10,847 nucleotides of DNA from JBBIVB01 sp964567515 (GTDB taxonomy: Bacteria > Patescibacteriota > Patescibacteriia > Veblenbacterales > UBA10138). Position 1 is the stretch's first letter. Each line of letters opens with the position of its first letter. The notes beneath the pieces were generated by a model that saw only the letters and a program-made list of their open reading frames with translations, did no database searches and was not told the DNA's origin. Positions 6,575 to 10,847 of this stretch are shown in pieces. A program made the position numbers and the translations under genes. The DNA is taken from NCBI GenBank assembly GCA_964567515.1, contig CAZMMW010000026.1, positions 1 to 10,847 of the forward strand. Direction: 5' to 3'.

Positions 6575-8374
6575 ATGGAGGAGAAAATCAAACTGGCTGT
6601 TAGACGACCTCAAAAGCATAAAATAAGCCCAGCTAAAAGTTGGTTGTTTTGGTTATTTATTTTATTTTTTAGTTTTGGAAGTAGCGTAAAGATAGCTAGT
6701 GCGGCTACAATTTATTTAACGCCCTCTACGATTGCTACTAAAGCGGGTAACGCTTTTAATCTAAACGTTTTGGTAGAAAGTTCAGTTCAAAACATAAACG
6801 CGATATCTGGTGTAATAACTTTTCCTGCAGACAAGCTGGAAGTAACCGGTCTTAATAAAAGTGGTTCTATTGTTTCTTTGTGGGTACAAGAGCCGTCTTA
6901 TTCTAATAGCAGCGGTACGGTGAATTTTGAAGGAATTGTTTTAAATCCAGGCTATCAAGGCGCTGGCGCTCGTTTGCTCACTATTACTTTTAGGGCCAAA
7001 GCGGCTGGTAATGCTGAAATATCTTTTCGTTCAGGGTCTATTTTGGCTAATGATGGCAAGGGCACTAATATTTTAGTTGGATTAGGCAAGACTACGGTCA
7101 CGATTAATCCACAGGTGATTGGTCCCCAACCACCAGAATCAGAAACCCCTATAGAAACAGCCTTTAGCGGTGTACCATTAGCGCCGAGGGTTTTTTCGTC
7201 CACGCATCCTGACCCTGATAAGTGGTATCGAAATAATGGCCCGTCTTTTAGTTGGAATTTGCCAGCGGGCATTACCGGCGTGAATGTGTTGGCCGATCGT
7301 AATTCTAATACCAATCCAGGCACCAAGTCAGACGGCTTGATATCATCTTATACTTTCCATAACGTGGCGGATGGTATCTGGTATTTTCATATTAGATTAC
7401 GTAATAATGCTGGCTGGGGAGCTATCACTCATTTCCGTTTTCAGATTGATACCGGACCACCGGAGAAGTTTAGTATACAATTCCCTGATGGGACGGAGGT
7501 AGATAATCCATCACCTTTCGTTACCTTTGCTACTGTTGATGCGCTTTCCGGTATTGATTATTATAAACTTTTAATTAATGCAAACAGAACAGAGATTAGT
7601 TCAGCGGAGTCAATTAAACAGAATCCTTATCGTTTACCAATACAAAAACCTGGTAACCATACTATCTTGGTTCAGGCCTTTGATAAGGCTGGAAACACCG
7701 CTTCCGCCACTAATGAATTTACTATTAGACCTTTAAAAACTCCTATTTTTACTGATTATCCACAGACCTTGCGTAGCAATGAGATGCTTACGGTCAAAGG
7801 ACGAGTCGATTATCCCGGAGCACAAGTAACAGTGTGGTTACAACGCGAGAAGGAGGAGCCGGTGGCGACAACGGTGGCCAGCGACAAAAATGGAAATTTT
7901 GCTTTTATAGCCCCGGAAAAATTATCAGAAGGGGTGTATAAAATTTGGGCAATGGTTACCGATGTTAGGGGGGCACACAGTGAAGATACAGAAATTATTA
8001 CTATAGCAGTACGCTTGCCAGCAACTTTAAAATTTGGTCAATTAGCTTTTAATTATCTTACCACCATGATTACTTTAATAGTTTTAGTTATAGGTATAAT
8101 CGTCACTATAATTTATTCTTGGTATAGGATAGCTTATTGGCGCAGGAAAATCGCTAGAATTACCAAGACTACCAAAGAAACAGAAGATAGTACACGCCAG
8201 GCTTTTGCGTTGTTGCGAGAAGAAGTGGAAAAGCAGGTGGCTAAACTGGATGGTAAACCAGGTTTGAGCGGTAAGGAAAAACAAATTTGTGATAAATTAA
8301 AACAATCTTTGCAGGCATCGGAAAAGCTTTTAGAAAAAGAATTAACTAATATAGAAAAACAACTAGATAAATAA
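6575..8374 (+). CDS. Large membrane-anchored cohesin-like/Ig-like protein with cytoplasmic coiled coil
   Basis: 599 residues, 5 bases after the previous stop. A long basic N-region precedes a hydrophobic core (about 22-43, ending IASA). The cohesin-like domain (about 44-178) carries I-N-A-I-S-G-V-I-T-F (74-83), S-L-W-V (101-104) and L-A-N-D-G-K-G-T (157-164), aligned with the preceding protein. Three more beta domains follow: about 200-292 (SSTHPDPDKWY ... GIWYFHIRLRNNAGWG, a domain often seen in CPR and archaeal surface proteins), 295-385 (GIDYY, QAFDKAGN) and 395-478 (Ig-like, VKGRVDYPGAQVTVW). A membrane helix (about 495-515) leads to a charged helical tail (about 525-599) with K/E-rich heptad-like spacing, predicted cytoplasmic and coiled-coil. 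It would place a dockerin-binding site far from the membrane on a stalk and link it to the cell interior. Ligand and inner partner are unknown. It ends the operon; rpmB converges 43 bases on. Confidence 0.75.
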   Translation: MEEKIKLAVRRPQKHKISPAKSWLFWLFILFFSFGSSVKIASAATIYLTPSTIATKAGNAFNLNVLVESSVQNINAISGVITFPADKLEVTGLNKSGSIVSLWVQEPSYSNSSGTVNFEGIVLNPGYQGAGARLLTITFRAKAAGNAEISFRSGSILANDGKGTNILVGLGKTTVTINPQVIGPQPPESETPIETAFSGVPLAPRVFSSTHPDPDKWYRNNGPSFSWNLPAGITGVNVLADRNSNTNPGTKSDGLISSYTFHNVADGIWYFHIRLRNNAGWGAITHFRFQIDTGPPEKFSIQFPDGTEVDNPSPFVTFATVDALSGIDYYKLLINANRTEISSAESIKQNPYRLPIQKPGNHTILVQAFDKAGNTASATNEFTIRPLKTPIFTDYPQTLRSNEMLTVKGRVDYPGAQVTVWLQREKEEPVATTVASDKNGNFAFIAPEKLSEGVYKIWAMVTDVRGAHSEDTEIITIAVRLPATLKFGQLAFNYLTTMITLIVLVIGIIVTIIYSWYRIAYWRRKIARITKTTKETEDSTRQAFALLREEVEKQVAKLDGKPGLSGKEKQICDKLKQSLQASEKLLEKELTNIEKQLDK

Positions 8375-8417
8375 AGTAGCTGGTAGGTATAAGTAAAACA
8401 GTTATTATCTCAGTTAA

Positions 8418-8603
8418 CTATTTTGCTCTTGTAGTTGCTTTAGCCAGAGTTTTAATACAACGTGAACACAGCCGCATTCTTTTGCCATTAATTTTTTTAT
8501 ATTGCAGATTTACATATTGACGCCTTAAGGTGGCAATATTAGAGTGACTGCGGGAGACGGCCGGCATATAGCCCCTGTGACATTTTTCACAAATTCGTGC
8601 CAT
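8418..8603 (-). CDS. rpmB: 50S ribosomal protein L28
   Basis: 61 residues on the minus strand. MARICEKCHRGYMPAVSRSH at the start and V-N-L-Q-Y with N-G-K-R-M-R-L-C-S-R-C later match bacterial L28, which sits on the large subunit near the E site region and helps subunit assembly. Two CxxC pairs (C5/C8 and C46/C49) form a probable zinc ribbon, the C+ form of the protein. The length is on the short side of the usual 60-80 residues. Stop is TAG. It converges on the scaffold operon with no clear terminator between them, and has its own promoter at 8649-8676 with a repeat-filled leader. It is probably monocistronic. Confidence 0.9.
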   Translation of the reverse strand: MARICEKCHRGYMPAVSRSHSNIATLRRQYVNLQYKKINGKRMRLCSRCIKTLAKATTRAK

Positions 8604-8607
8604 AATA

Positions 8608-8641
8608 TAGTTAGTTCCTAATTTTTAGTAGTTAGTTCCTA
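8608..8641 (-). repeat. Tandem 13-base direct repeat in the rpmB leader
   Basis: TAGTTAGTTCCTA (plus strand) occurs perfectly at 8608-8620 and 8629-8641, a period of 21 bases, two helical turns. On the rpmB strand each copy reads TAGGAACTAACTA and the pair fills nearly the whole predicted leader. The AGGA of the proximal copy is 12 bases from the ATG, a long but possible Shine-Dalgarno distance. Confidence 0.7.
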
Positions 8642-8648
8642 GATTTAA

Positions 8649-8676
8649 AGTTTAACAGAAAAATAATTTTTGACAA
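8649..8676 (-). promoter_or_regulatory. rpmB: Promoter of rpmB
   Basis: Read on the minus strand: TTGTCA (8676-8671, 5 of 6 to consensus), a 16-base spacer, TAAACT (8654-8649, 4 of 6), with TGT directly before the -10, an extended -10 element. Transcription would start near 8642, leaving a leader of about 38 bases made mostly of the 13-base repeat. Confidence 0.55.
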
Positions 8677-8793
8677 GATGCCCCGCAATACAACTTCGCT
8701 TAAACTCGGTTCGTGTCATATAAAGATAGATTGCATTTGAAAACCCAGTCGTGCTGAATTTACCTGGCCGACGGTACTTTAGTGAAGGAGGAT

Positions 8794-8822
8794 TTCAGTA
8801 TCTCAAATAAATAGATACTGAA
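8794..8822 (+). repeat. Perfect 10-bp inverted repeat (hairpin)
   Basis: TTCAGTATCT (8794-8803), a 9-base loop, AGATACTGAA (8813-8822). Adding GAT/ATC outside one bulged T extends the stem. There is no U-run directly after it, so it is not a standard intrinsic terminator; it could be an operator or part of a structured leader of the protease gene. AGGAGG (8787-8792 region) lies just before the stem and is not followed by a gene start. Confidence 0.6.
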
Positions 8823-8828
8823 TCAAGT

Positions 8829-8857
8829 TTAGGACTAAAGGTTCAGGATGATAAAAT
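8829..8857 (+). promoter_or_regulatory. Weak candidate promoter for the M50 protease gene
   Basis: TTAGGA (8829-8834), a 17-base spacer, TAAAAT (8852-8857) preceded by TGA. The -35 is poor (3 of 6), the -10 good (5 of 6). It overlaps the outer stem that encloses the hairpin. Listed because spacing and TGn match the stronger promoters nearby. Confidence 0.3.
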
Positions 8858-8904
8858 AATAAAATAATTTTTCATTTTGATTTTTTAATTTTAAATTTAT
8901 TTTC

Positions 8905-9531
8905 ATGCCCAGCGTTTTAACCATTCAAATATATTCCATCGGAGTACTTATTTTATCTGCTGTTTTGCATGAGTACGTCCATGGTTTAGTAGCAGATAAA
9001 TTAGGCGATCCTACACCTAGGCTAGCTGGTAGGTTAACTACCAATCCTTTAGTTCATTTGGATTGGTGGGGTTCTATTATGTTGCCCATGTTCTTATATT
9101 TAGCTTCAGGAGGAACATTTATGTTTGCTTATGCCAAACCAGTGCCGTTTAATCCTTATAATTTACGCGATCAGCGTTGGGGTGTTTTGAAAGTGGCTAT
9201 AGCCGGCATAGTAGCAAATACTTTAATGGCAGTAGTGTTTGGTTTGGTTATTCGTTTCTTGCCTAGTTTACCTACTAATTCTTACATCGCTTTGGCTATT
9301 ATTGTGCAGTTAAATTTATTACTGGCAGTGTTTAATATTATTCCTGTGCCGCCGTTAGACGGTTCTAAGGTTTTATTTACTTTATTGCCAGATAAATATT
9401 TGCGTTTTAAAATTTGGGCCGAGCAAAATAGTACCATACTTTTATTAATCCTGTTAGCCATTATTTTATTTACCGGGATTTTAGGTTGGGTGATTAGTGG
9501 TTTATTTTCTTTAATCACCGGTGTGATTTAA
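8905..9531 (+). CDS. Site-2 protease family (M50) intramembrane metalloprotease
   Basis: 208 residues, mostly membrane-embedded. The zinc-binding H22-E-Y-V-H26 (HExxH) lies in the first membrane helix, and N144-I-I-P-V-P-P-L-D152-G supplies the third ligand (Asp152) in a later helix. The order and the G-R-L-T-T-N-P-L-V-H-L-D segment (42-53) fit the short, PDZ-less SpoIVFB/Rv-type group of site-2 proteases rather than RseP-like ones. These cut membrane-spanning substrates within the bilayer; the substrate here is unknown. About five or six hydrophobic segments are visible. The length is normal for this group. It is followed after 4 bases by the RNHCP gene, suggesting co-transcription. The ATG sits after a U-rich stretch without Shine-Dalgarno. 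The neighbouring single-pass anchored surface proteins are conceivable substrates, but nothing in the sequence links them. Confidence 0.9.
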   Translation: MPSVLTIQIYSIGVLILSAVLHEYVHGLVADKLGDPTPRLAGRLTTNPLVHLDWWGSIMLPMFLYLASGGTFMFAYAKPVPFNPYNLRDQRWGVLKVAIAGIVANTLMAVVFGLVIRFLPSLPTNSYIALAIIVQLNLLLAVFNIIPVPPLDGSKVLFTLLPDKYLRFKIWAEQNSTILLLILLAIILFTGILGWVISGLFSLITGVI

Positions 9532-9535
9532 AATT

Positions 9536-9835
9536 GTGTTGTCAAAATTTATTCGTACCAAAGAGGATTTTACCTGCGCCCATTGTGGATATAGGGTTTT
9601 AGGTAATGGTTATACCAATCATTGCCTTAAGTGCTTATGGTCCAAACACGTTGATATTAATCCCGGCGACAGGGCTGAATCTTGCGGCGGTTTGATGGAA
9701 CCAGTTGGTTTAGAACAAAAAGGTCAGGAATATAAAATTATTCATCGTTGCGCCACATGTGGAATAGAGAAAAAGGTCAAAATTAACAAGGAGGACGATT
9801 GGATAGAGATTATCAAATTATCTAATAAATGGTAA
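9536..9835 (+). CDS. RNHCP domain zinc-binding protein
   Basis: 99 residues from a GTG at 9536, 4 bases after the protease stop; a TTG at 9539 is the next possible start. The signature runs EDFTCAHCGYRV (10-21), T-N-H-C-L-K-C-L-W-S-K-H-V-D (27-40), P-G-D-R (43-46), C-G-G-L-M-E-P-V-G (50-58) and I-I-H-R-C-A-T-C-G (68-76). This is the RNHCP family, named for a motif that here reads TNHCL. Cysteines 14, 17, 30, 33, 72 and 75 form three CxxC pairs, enough for one or two zinc sites; Cys50 is extra. It is a cytosolic protein of unknown role. No membrane segment is present. The tight spacing implies translation from the protease mRNA, perhaps by coupling. The rpsL promoter follows, so it ends a two-gene unit, though no terminator is apparent. 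Confidence 0.85.
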   Translation: MLSKFIRTKEDFTCAHCGYRVLGNGYTNHCLKCLWSKHVDINPGDRAESCGGLMEPVGLEQKGQEYKIIHRCATCGIEKKVKINKEDDWIEIIKLSNKW

Positions 9836-9882
9836 AAAAACAGAAGGTAAGCGTGTTATTTATAGTATTGAAAAGTCTGTTC

Positions 9883-9911
9883 TTGACGTAATTTTAATAT
9901 CCTGTTATACT
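9883..9911 (+). promoter_or_regulatory. Promoter of the rpsL-rpsG (str) operon
   Basis: TTGACG (9883-9888, 5 of 6), a 17-base spacer, TATACT (9906-9911, 5 of 6) preceded by TGT, an extended -10 element. Transcription would start near 9918 and give a leader of about 43 bases, U-rich and without a Shine-Dalgarno sequence. This is the best -35/-10 pair in the window. Confidence 0.8.
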
Positions 9912-9960
9912 AGCCCAAGAGTTGCACCACGACTTTTTTATTTTCTCTTAAATTTTCTAC

Positions 9961-10377
9961 ATGCCTACAGTTAATCAATTAATTAAAAAAGGGCGATCTA
10001 GCCAAAAACGTAAGTCTAAAACACCCGCTTTGGTGCCAGTTTTAAATACGTTAAAGAGGCATCGTCATGATTTGGATAAAGGCAACCCTTTTAAACGCGG
10101 TGTGTGTCTTAAAGTAACAACCACTACTCCCAAAAAACCGAACTCTGCTTTGCGTAAAATCGCTAGAGTTAGATTATCTAATGGTATGGAAGTAACAGCT
10201 TACATTCCCGGCATCGGTCATAATTTACAAGAACACTCTATAGTTTTAGTGCGAGGCGGCAGAGTTAAGGATTTACCAGGAGTCAGATACCATATTGTGC
10301 GTGGCGTTTATGATACTATTGGCGTTGAGAATCGTAAGAGGGGACGCTCGTTATATGGAGCCAAGAAACAGAAATAA
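9961..10377 (+). CDS. rpsL: 30S ribosomal protein S12
   Basis: 138 residues. It begins MPTVNQLIKKGR, has T-T-P-K-K-P-N-S-A-L-R-K (55-66), the decoding-centre loop where streptomycin-resistance changes occur (the usual Lys is present), then GMEVTAYIPGIGHNLQEHS and R-V-K-D-L-P-G-V-R-Y-H-I-V-R-G (101-115), with Asp104 the residue methylthiolated in many bacteria. The segment between PAL and KRGVC is about 18 residues longer than in the short proteobacterial form and similar in length to the Bacillus form, though its sequence (VPVLNTLKRHRHD) differs. It acts in decoding and proofreading on the small subunit. First gene of the str operon, 27 bases before rpsG. Confidence 0.97.
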   Translation: MPTVNQLIKKGRSSQKRKSKTPALVPVLNTLKRHRHDLDKGNPFKRGVCLKVTTTTPKKPNSALRKIARVRLSNGMEVTAYIPGIGHNLQEHSIVLVRGGRVKDLPGVRYHIVRGVYDTIGVENRKRGRSLYGAKKQK

Positions 10378-10404
10378 TTTGTTTTATTAATTTTTATTTT
10401 TTAA

Positions 10405-10847
10405 ATGCGAGGCAAAAGAGCAATTAAACGTCAAATTTTACCCGATCCCCGTTATCAAAGCACGGTGATTGCTAAATTTATTAATACCATTATGGAACGC
10501 GGTAAAAAAACCGTAGCTCGCGGTATAGTTTATGAAGCCTTTGATATTATTGCTGAAAAAACCAAAAAAGATCCTCGAGATGTATTTGAACAGGCAATTA
10601 AAAATGTTGGGCCGATGGTAGAAGTGCGCAGTCGCCGGGTCGGTGGAGCTAATTATCAGGTGCCGGTAGAAGTCAGGCCAGAACGTCGGCAAGCTTTATC
10701 TTTTAGATGGATTATTGAGGCGGCTCAAAATAAAAAAGGACAACCCATGAACAAGAAATTAGCTGATGAATTAATAGCAGCTGCTAGTAATCAGGGTGAT
10801 GCTATTAAGAAAAAAGAGGATGTCTTACGTATGGCCGAGGCTAACCG
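10405..10847 (+). CDS. rpsG: 30S ribosomal protein S7, 3' end outside window (partial)
   Basis: 147 codons are visible from the ATG at 10405 to the window edge, without a stop; the family is about 155 residues, so only the last few are missing. It begins MRGKRAIKRQILPDPRY (17 residues) and shows M-E-R-G-K-K-T-V-A (31-39), N-V-G-P-M-V-E-V-R-S-R-R-V-G-G-A-N-Y-Q-V-P and R-W-I-I-E-A-A, all typical of bacterial S7. S7 nucleates folding of the 16S rRNA 3' major domain and lines the exit site. It follows rpsL in the standard str order; fusA and tuf often come next but are outside the window. The leader before the ATG is A/T only, without Shine-Dalgarno. Confidence 0.97.
   Translation, partial: MRGKRAIKRQILPDPRYQSTVIAKFINTIMERGKKTVARGIVYEAFDIIAEKTKKDPRDVFEQAIKNVGPMVEVRSRRVGGANYQVPVEVRPERRQALSFRWIIEAAQNKKGQPMNKKLADELIAAASNQGDAIKKKEDVLRMAEAN

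Larger units (their letters stand above)
8604..8904. other. Divergent 301-base intergenic region with hairpin, no gene recognised
   Basis: Lies between minus-strand rpmB and plus-strand M50 protease. It holds the rpmB promoter and leader repeat (8608-8676), a stretch of more balanced composition (about 8676-8800), a perfect hairpin (8794-8822), an outer pairing CTTTAGT (8777-8783) with ACTAAAG (8834-8840) enclosing it, and an A/T run before the protease ATG. The only longer start-initiated frame, an ATG at 8679, gives 20 unrecognised residues and has no ribosome binding site. I do not recognise tRNA, SRP RNA or a known riboswitch here. Confidence 0.55.

Noticed and set aside
8375..8417. Terminator between the scaffold operon and rpmB
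   Set aside because: Only a 5-bp imperfect pairing (AGTTA/TAACT) without a U-run is visible in the 43-base gap.
8670..8698. Plus-strand TTGACA at 8670 as a promoter for the M50 gene
   Set aside because: At 17 bases downstream the sequence is ACTTCG, which is not a -10; the same bases fit better as the -35 of the minus-strand rpmB promoter.
8679..8741. Short ATG-start frame in the rpmB/M50 spacer
   Set aside because: Only 20 residues, no ribosome binding site and no recognisable pattern.
3..10847. Reassigned stop codon (TGA as Gly or Trp, as in some CPR lineages)
   Set aside because: The twelve visible stops are ten TAA and two TAG, so TGA is not used as a stop here, but the genes, including rpsL, rpsG and rpmB, read through with standard code and need no TGA codon; AT richness explains the bias.

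Overview
The window looks like a chromosomal segment of an AT-rich, ultra-small bacterium of the Candidate Phyla Radiation (Patescibacteria, probably the Parcubacteria side). The reasons are a run of secreted, poorly conserved surface proteins of types common in such genomes; short tightly packed genes; U-rich leaders with almost no Shine-Dalgarno sequences; TAA-dominated stops; an amphi-Trp protein; an RNHCP protein; and a four-cysteine L28. Standard code fits: no gene needs an in-frame TGA. Lineage is an inference from style and gene content, not from a phylogeny.

Layout. (1) 3-185: 3' part of an amphi-Trp-domain protein. (2) 313-1647: a membrane-anchored or secreted protein whose exported part looks like a phage tail fibre. 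(3) 1861-2826: a secreted Cys-rich protein with three copies of a T/S-N-A/S-H motif, fused to a beta domain that recurs in the next gene. (4) 2945-8374: a compact five-gene operon behind a good extended -10 promoter (2852-2880). It encodes a small secreted WxL-like domain protein, a DUF916-like membrane-anchored partner, a large secreted protein ending in a dockerin-like double Ca-binding module, and two membrane-anchored proteins that each start with a cohesin-like domain. (5) 8418-8603: rpmB (L28) on the minus strand. (6) 8604-8904: a 301-base noncoding stretch with a clear hairpin. (7) 8905-9835: a site-2 protease (M50) and an RNHCP zinc protein, apparently co-transcribed. (8) 9961-end: rpsL and the start of rpsG (the str operon) behind a clear sigma-70-type promoter.

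How it may work together (inference). Region 313-8374 is almost entirely export-targeted. It carries two potential non-covalent attachment pairs: dockerin-like with cohesin-like, and WxL-like with DUF916-like. The cohesin and DUF916-like proteins have C-terminal membrane anchors, while the dockerin and WxL-like proteins have signal peptides but no anchor. That is the layout expected of a modular cell-surface scaffold. The neighbouring tail-fibre-like and Cys-rich proteins could be binding modules, for example for contact with a host cell. The ribosomal and protease genes to the right are ordinary housekeeping neighbours.
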